NCBI RefSeq assembly: GCF_004125825.1 | Contig: NZ_QQWI01000002.1 | Span: 310,001-374,000, forward strand | Source: Fusibacter sp. A1 | GTDB taxonomy: Bacteria > Bacillota > Clostridia > Peptostreptococcales > Acidaminobacteraceae | Direction of reading: 5' to 3' | DNA: 64,000 bases | Shown: positions 41,900 through 50,956 of the stretch, one piece after another | How positions within the stretch are numbered: the stretch's first letter is position 1 | How the letters are laid out: each line of letters opens with the position of its first letter | Position numbers and translations under genes: made by a program | Notes under the pieces: model-generated | Told to the model about the DNA's origin: nothing | What the model saw: only the letters and a program-made list of their open reading frames with translations | The model's database searches: none

Positions 41900-42430
41900 A
41901 TGAGCATAGAAAACAAAAGACAGGTAACCCTGTTGTCAGAAGATCAAATTCAAACAAGAATCGCTGAACTTGGTGCTGAATTGACCGAGATCTATAAAGA
42001 AAAGAATCTATTGGTCGTATCGTTATTGAAAGGCAGTTTTATTTTCACTGCCGATCTTGTAAGAAAAATGCCGATTGATGTGAAAATAGAGTTTATGATC
42101 ACTTCAAGCTATGGACACTCGGAGGAATCTTCAGGTAGCCTACAGGTCAAAAAAGACATTGAAGGTTCACTTGAAGGCTATGATGTGCTGATTGTGGACG
42201 ATATCACCGATTCGGGTATCACCATGAAAAACGTGATTGAACACTTGAGTAAGAAAGGCCCTAAGTCGATCAAGAGCTGTGTGCTCCTTGACAAGCCTTC
42301 AAGAAGACAGGTCGAACTCGTACCTGATTATGTCGGTTTTGAGATCCCTGATAAGTTCATCGTCGGTTACGGCTTGAACTACGGCGACTATTTCAGAAAC
42401 GTGCCTTATGTTTTCGCATTTGAAGATTAA
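41900..42430 (+). CDS. hpt: Hypoxanthine phosphoribosyltransferase
   Basis: The 176-residue purine salvage enzyme converts hypoxanthine or guanine plus PRPP to IMP or GMP. The PRPP loop is VLIVDDITDSGITMKNV (acidic pair and TDSG, about 95-111), with LLVVSLLKGSFIF (about 36-48) and SSYGHSEESSG (flexible loop, about 73-83) also typical. A GAGGAGG site precedes the ATG. It is monocistronic between its own promoter and terminator, without the frequent ftsH or tilS neighbours. Confidence 0.95.
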   Translation: MSIENKRQVTLLSEDQIQTRIAELGAELTEIYKEKNLLVVSLLKGSFIFTADLVRKMPIDVKIEFMITSSYGHSEESSGSLQVKKDIEGSLEGYDVLIVDDITDSGITMKNVIEHLSKKGPKSIKSCVLLDKPSRRQVELVPDYVGFEIPDKFIVGYGLNYGDYFRNVPYVFAFED

Positions 42431-42460
42431 GAAGTTTAAAATATCATTAAACTAACATTA

Positions 42461-42484
42461 GAACACTCAATTGAGTGTTTTTTT
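42461..42484 (+). terminator. Terminator of hpt
   Basis: GAACACTCAA-TTGAGTGTTTTTTT, a 9-bp stem running into a seven-T tract. Confidence 0.83.
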
Positions 42485-42530
42485 GCTGTATAATAAGAAT
42501 ATCAAAAGTCACTAAGTTGGGAGGTCTATT

Positions 42531-42779
42531 ATGAGTAGCAAAAAACTATATCGTTCAAGGCATGATAAAATGATTGGCGGCGTTTGCGCAGGATTGGCGA
42601 ACTATCTTGGAATCGACACGTCGATTGTAAGAATATTGGTGTTCATCGCAGTCTTCTTCGGAGGGTTAAGCGTGTGGCTATACATCGCAGCGATGATTTT
42701 CATTCCACTGGAGCCTTCGGATCCGTATTACGATGTACCGATCGTTGAAGAAAAAGAAGAGATTGATGATGAATGGTAG
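42531..42779 (+). CDS. PspC domain membrane protein (short)
   Basis: An 82-residue PspC protein: KKLYRSRHDKMIGGVCAGLANYLG (about 4-27 core), then the single hydrophobic hairpin (about 36-62) and an acidic tail (VEEKEEIDDEW). It is the minimal PspC form, unlike the longer paralogue at 21.4 kb. It may act in envelope stress. GGGAGG lies upstream and a hairpin terminator directly downstream. Confidence 0.87.
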   Translation: MSSKKLYRSRHDKMIGGVCAGLANYLGIDTSIVRILVFIAVFFGGLSVWLYIAAMIFIPLEPSDPYYDVPIVEEKEEIDDEW

Positions 42780-42785
42780 TACATG

Positions 42786-42815
42786 AAGAGCTGAAGTCGA
42801 CTTTGGCTCTTTTTA
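42786..42815 (+). terminator. Terminator of the short PspC gene
   Basis: AAGAGC (42786-42791) pairs with GCTCTT (42806-42811) around an inner AAGTCGACTT palindrome, then TTTTACTTTTTTT. Confidence 0.7.
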
Positions 42816-42868
42816 CTTTTTTTGTGTATAATAGTAGTGGATGATAATTAGATACTGAGAGGACTACT

Positions 42869-43708
42869 ATGAAAAAAACAGCTTTGGTTTTAGAAGGTGG
42901 AGGCATGCGAGGTATTTTCACGGCTGGCGTGCTAGAAACCCTAATGGAATATGACATATACTTTGACGATGTTTATGCAGTTTCTGCCGGTGCCAGCACG
43001 GCTGTCACGTATCTTTCAAGGCAAGCTGACAGAAACAGGCGGGTTTTTATCGATTATGTGACCGATCCCAGATACAAGGGGATCAAGAGCTTTTTGACGA
43101 CAGGTGCCTACTTCAACAAGAAGTTTATTTTTGAAACCATACCCGAAGTCTTGGATCCTTTTGATTACGAGACATTTTTCGCACGGACAGAAAATCTCTA
43201 TATCCCGCTCACAAACTGCGTGACAGGGGAAGTCGAATATATCAGTGACTTTAAGACGAAACAAGATCTGAAAGAGGTCTTGGATGCTGCGACGAGTCTT
43301 CCGATCATGTCCAGACCCGTAAGGCACGATGGCGTCTATTATCTGGACGGCGGTGTCGCTTGTCCTTTGGTGCTTGATGAAGTCATGAAGAAGGGATATG
43401 ACCAGATCGTCTATGTGCTGACGCAGCCCAAGGGGTACAGGAAGCTACAGTCGGAACATTCCTGGCTTTATCCTATCGTCCTAAGGAAGTACCCGAAAGT
43501 GATCGCAAAATTGAATGTCCGGCATGCAAATTACAATCGGATCATCACCAAGATCGAATCACTTGAAAAGCAGCAAAAACTGATCGTGGTAAGACCGAGT
43601 GACTCCTTTAAAGTCACAAGAACGGAGAGCGATCCTGAAAAAATGAAACAGGGGTACGATGAAGGTCTCGCACAGGGTGAGTATTTATACCAGAAGTATT
43701 TCAAATAA
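42869..43708 (+). CDS. Patatin-like phospholipase (YjjU-type)
   Basis: The 279-residue hydrolase has the oxyanion loop LEGGGMRGIFTAGVLE (about 8-23). The nucleophile elbow reads AVSAGAST (Ser at about 41), so the first Gly of GxSxG is Ala. The dyad Asp lies in YLDGGVACP (about 157-165, DGG). These enzymes cleave acyl esters of lipids. A TTGGCT-18-TATAAT promoter (42803-42832) lies within and after the preceding terminator. No secretion signal is present. Confidence 0.88.
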   Translation: MKKTALVLEGGGMRGIFTAGVLETLMEYDIYFDDVYAVSAGASTAVTYLSRQADRNRRVFIDYVTDPRYKGIKSFLTTGAYFNKKFIFETIPEVLDPFDYETFFARTENLYIPLTNCVTGEVEYISDFKTKQDLKEVLDAATSLPIMSRPVRHDGVYYLDGGVACPLVLDEVMKKGYDQIVYVLTQPKGYRKLQSEHSWLYPIVLRKYPKVIAKLNVRHANYNRIITKIESLEKQQKLIVVRPSDSFKVTRTESDPEKMKQGYDEGLAQGEYLYQKYFK

Positions 43709-43767
43709 GAAATGGATATAAGAAATAAGACGTTGACACTTATGGATGACCTAAAAGGCTCAACAGC

Positions 43768-44874
43768 TCATAGGTCGACCATAGGTGTTTTTACGTGCTC
43801 GTCGACAAGCGCTAGGATAAGTCGTGACGCGTTGACAAGATCTTTGATATGTAGGTGTTCGTGCAGAGTGTGGGGTTTACGTTCCCCGATGCCAAGGTTG
43901 ACAGCTTTGATTCCATTTGAGTGGTAGTGATTTGCATCGCTGCCGTCAATGGACTGAGCGGTATAGGCTTCAAGGCCCAAACTGCTGCAGGCGCTGAAAA
44001 GACACTTTACCATCGGATCGTGACGACTGACTGAAAAGGTCTGATGAACTTCTGAAAGCTTCGATGTGACAGTAGCTGAATAGCCCGAAGCCACATCCTC
44101 AAAAGAGGATCTTATTTTACAGATTGCTTCTAGCGCGGATTCAGCGGATAGGGAAGCGGATTCCACCTGTATCACATGTTTGTCTGAAGCTCCACAAATC
44201 ACAGCGACACTTGCTGTGGAAGTCGCGTAGTTCTTATCCTTGTGCATGGCATCCACCACTTTTGAGGTGATTTGCCTCAGCGTCTTAAGGCTCGGTGCGC
44301 AAAGCTCGTTCATGTGGCTGATGTATAGCTGCATTTGATATTTGGCATGACCTGAAGTGACAATCCGACCCGGATCGCCTCCTCCGTCAAGGACATATGC
44401 TATTTTGGAGTCCAACAGTTCATAATTCAGATGCTTCGCTCCTTTTTGGCCGCCTTCATGAAAGATACTGAGTACGACCTCGATAGGGCCATGGGGAAGG
44501 TTGTGTTCTTTGATGACCTGCAACGCTTCTATGAGTGCGGCTATGCCAGCCTTGTTGTCAGCACCTAAGACGGTTGTCTGATCGGAGTAGATGATGTCAT
44601 CCACGATTGTGGGTTTGATTCCGATACCGGGGGATGCCGTATCCAAGTGACACCCGAACAGGATGGGTTGGGTGATATGGCTGCCTTTTAGTTTGGCGAT
44701 GATATTTCCAGTTTTGCTGCCGAGAGCTTCACCGGCGTCGTCGATGAAAACCTGAAAGCCCAGGGCTTCAAGTTCTTTTGTCATCACCGCTGCAAATGTC
44801 GCTTCTGCTTGTGTGGGACTGTCAATCTGTACGTATTCTAAAAAAGTGCTTACCACCCGATCTTTTCTGATCAT
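43768..44874 (-). CDS. M20 family peptidase homologue (tripeptidase T-like) with altered catalytic residue
   Basis: The 368-residue M20 protein keeps the metal ligands: FGCHLDTASPG (His and Asp, about 74-84), VLGADNKAG (about 107), VLDGGGDPG, and HTLHEHL near the end. The usual EE pair reads FHEGGQKGAKHL (about 143-154). By alignment to EEIGLKGAK, the first Glu, the general base, is His while the metal-binding second Glu is kept. The protein may be inactive, use another base, or bind rather than cut peptides. A lid/dimerisation domain spans about 180-290. AAGGA precedes the ATG. Confidence 0.83.
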   Translation of the reverse strand: MIRKDRVVSTFLEYVQIDSPTQAEATFAAVMTKELEALGFQVFIDDAGEALGSKTGNIIAKLKGSHITQPILFGCHLDTASPGIGIKPTIVDDIIYSDQTTVLGADNKAGIAALIEALQVIKEHNLPHGPIEVVLSIFHEGGQKGAKHLNYELLDSKIAYVLDGGGDPGRIVTSGHAKYQMQLYISHMNELCAPSLKTLRQITSKVVDAMHKDKNYATSTASVAVICGASDKHVIQVESASLSAESALEAICKIRSSFEDVASGYSATVTSKLSEVHQTFSVSRHDPMVKCLFSACSSLGLEAYTAQSIDGSDANHYHSNGIKAVNLGIGERKPHTLHEHLHIKDLVNASRLILALVDEHVKTPMVDL

Positions 44875-45032
44875 GCCGATTCCTTTCTGAAGTAGGTATG
44901 GACCTATTAGATAAATTTATCGTATCCTACTTAATCATAGAATAAATAAGACCGATAGATCTTTTTAGCACATATTTCTCTCACGAAAAATGAACATCTG
45001 CCTAAATACTTGCAAAGTCACTTCAAAGTTAT

Positions 45033-45061
45033 TTGTTAATGAACTCACGAAAGGTTAAAAT
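45033..45061 (+). promoter_or_regulatory. Promoter of the binding protein/two-component operon
   Basis: TTGTTA (45033-45038), a 17-base spacer and TAAAAT (45056-45061), about 30 bases before the first ATG. Confidence 0.65.
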
Positions 45062-45092
45062 AGAAGAAACATAAAATTAAGAGGGAGTTATC

Positions 45093-46730
45093 ATGAGTAG
45101 ATTGAAGTGGTATGGAATTGGTCTTGTCATTGGCATAGTCATCGTTCTTTTCACATCGGTGTTGCAAATAAAAACAAACCTGATTGCAGATCTTATGCAC
45201 TGGTGGGAATTCAATCAACATAAGGAGACCGCCCTGATCATCGGGAGGGCGAATGATGCCATTGGACTCGATCCTGCTGTTGTCACAGACCAGGAATCAC
45301 TCAAAGTAACGATCAACCTGTATGACACCCTGGTGGTGTATGATCGCAGCGGCGCAAGCGTTGAGCCTTCGCTGGCAGAGTCGTGGTCGGTGAGTGACAA
45401 TGGACTTGTGTGGCATTTCAAAATTCGCCAAGGGGTTGTTTTTCACGACAATACGCCACTAGACGCCCAAGCGGTCATTTTTAACTTCAATAGATGGATG
45501 GATCCGAGCAATCCCTACCACGCGGGTCATTTCAGCTATTGGAACTTAAGCTTCGGGGGGTTTCCGGGGATTGTGGACCATGTGAGAGCAATCTCTGACG
45601 ATGTTGTGGAGATCAAGTTGAGTGAGCCCTACGCTCCTTTTTTAAATACGCTGGCGATGCCGGCGTTTGGGATCGCTAGTCCAGAAGCGATCAAAACCTA
45701 CAATGAGGCACTCAAGTACAAACCTGTAGGAACAGGGCCCTTCATATTTGAGTCTTGGAATGAGAACGGGGAGATCAAGCTTACAAAGAATAGCCTGTAT
45801 TGGGGGGCAAAGCCAAAGGTGGACGCGCTCATCTTTAAAAGCATCATCAGCCATCGGGAACGTTATGTGAAACTGAAGGGTTCAGAGATCCATATCGCTT
45901 ATGATCTGCCCGCTCAGATATCGAACGAACTTGAAGAGGAGGACGAACTGACCTTGTCAAGAAGGCCTGTGTTCAATGTCGGATACCTCGCCTTCAACAT
46001 GTCGAACAAACATTTGAAGCTTGCGAATGTGAGAGAGGCGATCGGTCATATGATCGACAAGGATGCGATGATCGAAGCTGCCTTTGATGCGACCACTAGG
46101 CCGGCAAGTACCTTTGTTCCTCCGGTGCTATGGGGACATCATGAAGGGATAGAAAGCATCGCTTATGACGTTGATGAGGCCAAAAGGCTTTTAAGAAAAG
46201 TCGGCATCAGAGAGACGATAGAACTCAATTTGCTTCTGATGGATTCTCCTAGAGAATATTTTCCGAATCCTGTAAGCCTAGGCTTGTTTTTAAAGGATAG
46301 CTTTGCTAAGGCGGGGATAGATCTTCATCTTGAAATTCTGCCTTGGGAAGAGGTGATAGCCAAAAGTAAGAACGGCGATTACGATATGGTCCTAGCGGGA
46401 TGGAACGGCGATGTCGCCGACCCGGACAACTTCCTATACAACTTCTTCGCATCCGAAAACACTTCAAAGGGTCTGATTACCAATTATTCCTTATACCACA
46501 ACCAAGAAGTGGACAATCTATTAAGCCAAGCTAGGCAGATGAACGATCAGAGTTTTCGTGAAAGCCTGTATAGGGAGATTCAGGAACTGATAGCGCTCGA
46601 AATTCCGGCGATTCCACTGATTCATACCATGCCGACCATCGGGCTGTCAAAAACCGTCAAAGGTTTTGTCCCACACATCAGCGGGGTAGAGCCCTTGAAT
46701 CTTGTGGAACTGAAAGAGGTGGCCAAATGA
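45093..46730 (+). CDS. Family 5 solute-binding protein, membrane-anchored (peptide/nickel type)
   Basis: The 545-residue SBP_bac_5 protein has an N-terminal hydrophobic helix (about 5-27) without a lipobox or clear cleavage site, so it is probably anchored by an uncleaved helix. Family landmarks follow: LAESWSVSDNGLVWHFKIRQ (about 88-107), VGTGPFIFESW (about 211-221), and GYLAFNMSNKHLKLANVR. It would bind an oligopeptide-like ligand outside the membrane. No permease or ATPase genes adjoin. The next gene overlaps by four bases, and a histidine kinase and response regulator follow, suggesting a sensory rather than transport role. Confidence 0.88.
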   Translation: MSRLKWYGIGLVIGIVIVLFTSVLQIKTNLIADLMHWWEFNQHKETALIIGRANDAIGLDPAVVTDQESLKVTINLYDTLVVYDRSGASVEPSLAESWSVSDNGLVWHFKIRQGVVFHDNTPLDAQAVIFNFNRWMDPSNPYHAGHFSYWNLSFGGFPGIVDHVRAISDDVVEIKLSEPYAPFLNTLAMPAFGIASPEAIKTYNEALKYKPVGTGPFIFESWNENGEIKLTKNSLYWGAKPKVDALIFKSIISHRERYVKLKGSEIHIAYDLPAQISNELEEEDELTLSRRPVFNVGYLAFNMSNKHLKLANVREAIGHMIDKDAMIEAAFDATTRPASTFVPPVLWGHHEGIESIAYDVDEAKRLLRKVGIRETIELNLLLMDSPREYFPNPVSLGLFLKDSFAKAGIDLHLEILPWEEVIAKSKNGDYDMVLAGWNGDVADPDNFLYNFFASENTSKGLITNYSLYHNQEVDNLLSQARQMNDQSFRESLYREIQELIALEIPAIPLIHTMPTIGLSKTVKGFVPHISGVEPLNLVELKEVAK

Positions 46731-47329
46731 GCGTGAACACAAGGTTTCAAAATATCCTGTACCTAATGGCAGGAGTGGTCACTGTGTTTGTTTTTAGTCT
46801 GATTCTCAACAACGAACAGGTTCTGAACAATTCAGACACTGTCTTTCTATCGAAGCCGATCGCATCCGAGACGGTTCTGATCACATCGGCGGGGCTCAGT
46901 ACGGATACCTATATCGTTCAAAATGCCGCCAACAAATTAAGGCTTCACAGTCTCTTTATGCCTCAGGCCACATATGCTGATCTGGAAGGCATCGCCTCGA
47001 TGATTGTCGTGGTGGGACACAGCGATGTGGGATACCGACTGGCCGGCAAGTCGATTGATGACGAAAAAGAGAGACTTGACCGATTGATCGAGTCGGCGAC
47101 GGTTAAGGAGATCCCTATCATTTTAGTTTACCTTGGTGGTAAGGACCGCCTGACTACCCATACACGCGAGCTGATCGGTGTGACTTGCGGATGTTCGGAT
47201 TACATCATAGCGACAAAAAAAAGCGATCAGGAGTACTTTATCGACATAGCCCAAGCGGGCGATATTCCGCTGACGCTCATAAATGACGCCGGCGAAATAG
47301 TAGAGACGCTTGCGGCAGCGTTCAGGTAG
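46727..47329 (+). CDS. DUF6305-like membrane-anchored extracytoplasmic protein
   Basis: A 200-residue protein with an N-terminal helix (about 10-28) and a domain with the DUF6305 pattern: VLITSAGLSTDTYIVQNAAN (about 50-69), IVVVGHSDVGYRLAGKSIDDEKERL (about 88-112), IPIILVYLGGKDR and YIIATKKSDQEYF. The family is uncharacterised; I place it by pattern memory, not by search. It overlaps the solute-binding protein gene by four bases and precedes the kinase by 7 bases, so it probably works with them on the outer face of the membrane. Confidence 0.7.
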   Translation: MSVNTRFQNILYLMAGVVTVFVFSLILNNEQVLNNSDTVFLSKPIASETVLITSAGLSTDTYIVQNAANKLRLHSLFMPQATYADLEGIASMIVVVGHSDVGYRLAGKSIDDEKERLDRLIESATVKEIPIILVYLGGKDRLTTHTRELIGVTCGCSDYIIATKKSDQEYFIDIAQAGDIPLTLINDAGEIVETLAAAFR

Positions 47330-47336
47330 GTGTAGC

Positions 47337-48698
47337 ATGAGGTATGAATTTAAAAAGCAGGATTCGATAGTGGTGGCAGGACTATTTGTTGTCCTTGGAG
47401 CCATATGGCCGTTTTTAATAGAAAAGAACTGGTTTGACCTTATCGTTCTGATAAGGGAGGCCATCCATTCAGGAGATTCTGGAAAACTGGTTGTCGCATC
47501 GGCAACGTTTTGTGTAGTAGCAACGGTACCTTATGTTTTATTTTTTACAGGTGGTGCGATAGCGTTTGATTTTATGCAGGTGAAGCTTGAATTCAGTCAA
47601 CCTGTGAAATATCTGCTCTTGTATCTATCCTTCTGTATCATGCTGTGGTCACAGTCGCAATTGATGGGAACACCTTGGGAACCCTTGAATCTGACACTGT
47701 CATTTTTGGTGTCCTTGGCTCTTATCGTATGGGGGAGGATAAGGCTCAATTCCATATTGCCGATACTTTTGATTTCCATTCAAGTCTTTTTCGGACTCCA
47801 GTGGTTGACCATTGTTCCAGAGGCGTCGAAATGGTTTATTGGAATGACGGATATCCCTGTGAGCATTAAGATCGCCAGTGAATATCTGAACGGAATCAAA
47901 GTCCTCAACTACATGGGATTTTCTTTTGTAGTCCCTCTGCTGCTGTCTTCGGGGCTGACGGCGATGCTCTTTAGGGCGAATGCAAAAAACATAACAATCG
48001 CCGAGGAAAACTTTAAGGCGGCTCGAGAGATCGAAACGATTCAGTCCCAAATGATGGAGAACCGCCTTTATCAGGAAATCAACGCGCTCGCCCATGACCT
48101 CAAGACGCCTCTTGTAACGATCAGAGGTCTGAACTCGCTATTATCCCTATCAAAAGACACGACAAAAGTCGACGTCTATTCTCAGAGGATAGAAGGCGCA
48201 GTGGAAAAAATGAATGACATGATTTCCAGTTTCTTATACAGCGACAGCAGGCAGCGCATCAGCGTGGAGCTACTGATCAACTATGTAAGGGCACAAATTC
48301 CGATTGAAGACGAGCACCTGGAGGTTTCAATCGATATGGAAAACGCTGACGAGATGTTGACGGTCAACAAAGTCAGACTGTCCCGTGCGCTGATCAATCT
48401 TCTTGAAAACGCCATCCTGGCGCCTAATACAAAAGTGGATAAGCATATTGAAATCTCAGTCAGAAGAAGTGACCAAAGACTGATTATCGTCGTAAAGGAT
48501 GACGGAACCGGAATAGAAGCCGATAAGCTGGACAAAGTATGGCTAGTCGGACATTCGGGGAAGAACACATCTGGACTTGGCTTACCCTTTGCAAGACAGA
48601 TCGTCGAAGAGCATAGCGGTGAAATAACAATAGAAAGTGAATTCGGCGTCGGTACAAGCGTGATGGTATCGCTACCTATTGGAGAAGGAGTAAATTGA
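47337..48698 (+). CDS. Polytopic sensor histidine kinase
   Basis: About 453 residues. Roughly six to seven membrane helices fill residues 10-225 with no sizeable extracytoplasmic domain of its own. A short coiled linker leads to the HisKA H-box LAHDLKTPLVTIRGL (phospho-His at about 254). The HATPase follows, with the N-box LINLLENAIL (about 350-360), the G1 box DDGTGIEADK and the G2 box GKNTSGLGLPFARQI. ATG 47337 is used; the frame opens at 47310 inside the previous gene. It probably takes its signal from the anchored binding proteins encoded upstream and passes phosphate to the next gene product. Confidence 0.9.
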   Translation: MRYEFKKQDSIVVAGLFVVLGAIWPFLIEKNWFDLIVLIREAIHSGDSGKLVVASATFCVVATVPYVLFFTGGAIAFDFMQVKLEFSQPVKYLLLYLSFCIMLWSQSQLMGTPWEPLNLTLSFLVSLALIVWGRIRLNSILPILLISIQVFFGLQWLTIVPEASKWFIGMTDIPVSIKIASEYLNGIKVLNYMGFSFVVPLLLSSGLTAMLFRANAKNITIAEENFKAAREIETIQSQMMENRLYQEINALAHDLKTPLVTIRGLNSLLSLSKDTTKVDVYSQRIEGAVEKMNDMISSFLYSDSRQRISVELLINYVRAQIPIEDEHLEVSIDMENADEMLTVNKVRLSRALINLLENAILAPNTKVDKHIEISVRRSDQRLIIVVKDDGTGIEADKLDKVWLVGHSGKNTSGLGLPFARQIVEEHSGEITIESEFGVGTSVMVSLPIGEGVN

Positions 48699-48699
48699 A

Positions 48700-49338
48700 A
48701 TGTCTGAACAAGTTAAAGTGCTGATTATTGATGATGAACCGGATATCCTCTTTACCATCAAAGAAATTTGTGATTTTTGTGGATACGAGACCTTCACAAC
48801 GACTAGTGGGGAAGAAGGATTCCAAATCGCAAAAAAGCAAAATCCACAACTGATTATCGTGGACTACCATATGCCAGGCTGGGACGGCATGACGACCGTG
48901 AAGAAAATGAAAACGCTGGATCATAACATGGCCATCTTGGTCTTGACAGTGGATGAGAGACAGGAGATTTCTGATAAGTTCATGTCAGCAGGTGCCACTG
49001 ATTTTGCGATCAAGCCCATCAAGGCTCCTGATCTCATGTCGAGGATCAAAGTCAACCTGCACATACAAAGCATTCAAGAAAAGATGATTCAGAAGAAGGA
49101 GCAGGTTTTCATAGAAAAGGGCATAAGCAGCGCGACGCTAAAGCTTGTGCTAGAATATCTTGACACTCAAGAGGACCTTGTCGGAATGGAAGACATCACT
49201 AAAGGGGTCAACCTCGCCTATCAGACCGTGCACAGGTATCTGCAGTACCTTGTCGAACAGGATCAGGTGGATGTTGTTCCGGTGTACGGCCAACTCGGAC
49301 GCCCCAAAAACCAATATAAGATCAAAGAAAAAGGTTAA
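48700..49338 (+). CDS. Response regulator with C-terminal DNA-binding HTH (CitB/DcuR-like)
   Basis: A 212-residue regulator. The receiver domain (1-120) has the acidic pair in LIIDDEPD (about 8-15), the phospho-acceptor in LIIVDYHMPGWDG (Asp at about 54), TVDE (Thr at about 83) and the switch Lys in AIKPIKAP (about 104). A helical linker and an HTH follow (TKGVNLAYQTVHRYLQYLVEQ, about 168-188) with a wing-like QLGRPKNQYKI, as in the CitB/DcuR group. It starts one base after the kinase stop, with GAGAAGGAG upstream. Targets are unknown. Confidence 0.9.
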   Translation: MSEQVKVLIIDDEPDILFTIKEICDFCGYETFTTTSGEEGFQIAKKQNPQLIIVDYHMPGWDGMTTVKKMKTLDHNMAILVLTVDERQEISDKFMSAGATDFAIKPIKAPDLMSRIKVNLHIQSIQEKMIQKKEQVFIEKGISSATLKLVLEYLDTQEDLVGMEDITKGVNLAYQTVHRYLQYLVEQDQVDVVPVYGQLGRPKNQYKIKEKG

Positions 49339-49361
49339 GTCGCATGACTTAACCTTTTTGA
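49331..49361. terminator. Bidirectional terminator overlapping both flanking stop codons
   Basis: AAGGTTAAGTC-GCAT-GACTTAACCTTTTT. It covers the end of the response regulator gene and of the convergent GGDEF gene. Confidence 0.87.
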
Positions 49362-50956
49362 CAATTTTCAGCGCATACCTTATTCTTTCCGCCATGCTTG
49401 GCTTGATAAAGCAGTTGGTCCGCCCGGATGAATCTCTCGTTGAAGGAGGCGTGTGAGTTGCATAAAAGACCGATGCTTACGGTGACTTTTTCAAGACCGA
49501 AACTCCAGGGTTGGTGCTCGATCGCATGTCTTATGGATTCTGAGAGCTCGTATGCGACATGATTCTGAGCCTTGTCGATAATGAAAATGAACTCCTCACC
49601 ACCGTATCGGCCTGCATAGCCGCTGTCTCCCAACTGATCGGAGATGATCTTTGCGATGGTGGTGAGTACTTCATCGCCGTTCAAATGGCCGAACGTATCG
49701 TTGATCGCTTTAAAATTGTCGATGTCCAGTATCGCGATGGAAGTATCCGCGTCGGGGTCCTTTTCGAAAAGGTCAAGCGTGTAGACTCGGTTGTATAAAC
49801 CGGTTAATCCGTCTCGTATGGACTTTTCATACACGATGTTCTTTAGCTTGTCGATACGCTGATATTCACGTATGACAAAGATGACGCTGATAACCAGTAG
49901 AAACAGAAGGACGCTGGTGAGCAGCAAAGCCGTTTGCTGGCCCTCGATAAGCTTTAAGTTCTTCTTGCTTTTGAACGCATCCATGTAGTCGGAAAACTCA
50001 GATGCCGCTTCTGCCTGTTCCTGTGTGCTTGGCGTATTTTTCGAACCGAAGGCTATATCCGCGGCTTCCTTGTACTGGGCCAAGGTGTAATGGATCACCG
50101 ATTTTTCATACAAGATCGTAGCGAGAACCGGTGGATGGTACTCTCCTGTATTCAGGCTGTTGATGATGTCTTCCTGTTTACTCTTGTATGCCAGTGCCTT
50201 AAAATTGAAGCCGATCGATTTGTAACCGGTAGATAGAATATCCGAGTAGGATAGTTCAATAAACCAGGGTTGATTTTCATTTGTGAGTGCCGCGTCGTTT
50301 AAAAACGATAAATACTTTGCATCCGAATAATCGGGTCGGTTTAAAAACCTGCTGTTGCTATCTTTAAAAGTGATGACTTGTGCATGGTGGGGGAAAAGCC
50401 AGTACTGGTCATAAGTCAGCTGATCACAGTAGTTGAGAGCATATTCGCTCCAAAACCTTTCGTTTTCGGTATCGTCATAGGAATGATACAGCATGTAGTA
50501 AAAGGAACCACCGAGAACATGGGCCAGTTGAAAATTTTCGCTATCGGCTAAGTCTAAAAGATGCTCTATGGCGTCGATCGCACTCGCATCGTCGTATTGG
50601 GTATAGAAAACACGGGCGAAGTAGTAATAGGACAAAGCTTCAGCGAAGGTGTCGTCGGTCAGATCGGATAGCTCAAGCAGGCCGCTGGCGTGTTTGGCCA
50701 TTAGATTCATATCGACAAAAAGATTGTCGAGCTCTAGCAACATCCGATAGGCGATTTTAATGTCCTCGTCAGTGGATGTGCCCTCGGTGGTCACGGTGGA
50801 TAAGATCCGATAGGCTGTATCGATGTCCTTATCTTCAACCAGTTGCCTGATGTCGTCGAAGCTGTAGACCTTCTCGATCCCAGGCAGAGAAAATGCGGAT
50901 AGCAGCATGGAAGAAACCAATATGTAAACTAATATAAGGTACTTATTCTTATTCAT
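49349..50956 (-). CDS. Diguanylate cyclase with TPR-like extracytoplasmic sensor (GGDEF)
   Basis: The 535-residue protein has a signal or anchor helix (about 5-22). A long helical-repeat extracytoplasmic part (about 30-335, TPR-like pairs such as ALSYYYFARVFYTQYDDASA) leads to a membrane helix (about 342-366) and a GGDEF domain (about 380-535) with active RYGGEEFIFI (about 480) and LDIDNFKAINDTFGHLNGDE. The RxxD inhibitory site before GGEEF is absent. It should make c-di-GMP in response to an external cue. It is monocistronic and convergent with the two-component operon. Confidence 0.9.
   Translation of the reverse strand: MNKNKYLILVYILVSSMLLSAFSLPGIEKVYSFDDIRQLVEDKDIDTAYRILSTVTTEGTSTDEDIKIAYRMLLELDNLFVDMNLMAKHASGLLELSDLTDDTFAEALSYYYFARVFYTQYDDASAIDAIEHLLDLADSENFQLAHVLGGSFYYMLYHSYDDTENERFWSEYALNYCDQLTYDQYWLFPHHAQVITFKDSNSRFLNRPDYSDAKYLSFLNDAALTNENQPWFIELSYSDILSTGYKSIGFNFKALAYKSKQEDIINSLNTGEYHPPVLATILYEKSVIHYTLAQYKEAADIAFGSKNTPSTQEQAEAASEFSDYMDAFKSKKNLKLIEGQQTALLLTSVLLFLLVISVIFVIREYQRIDKLKNIVYEKSIRDGLTGLYNRVYTLDLFEKDPDADTSIAILDIDNFKAINDTFGHLNGDEVLTTIAKIISDQLGDSGYAGRYGGEEFIFIIDKAQNHVAYELSESIRHAIEHQPWSFGLEKVTVSIGLLCNSHASFNERFIRADQLLYQAKHGGKNKVCAENCQKG

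Noticed and set aside
45093..46730. Binding protein as part of an ABC importer
   Set aside because: No permease or ATPase genes lie on either side; a sensory role fits the operon better.
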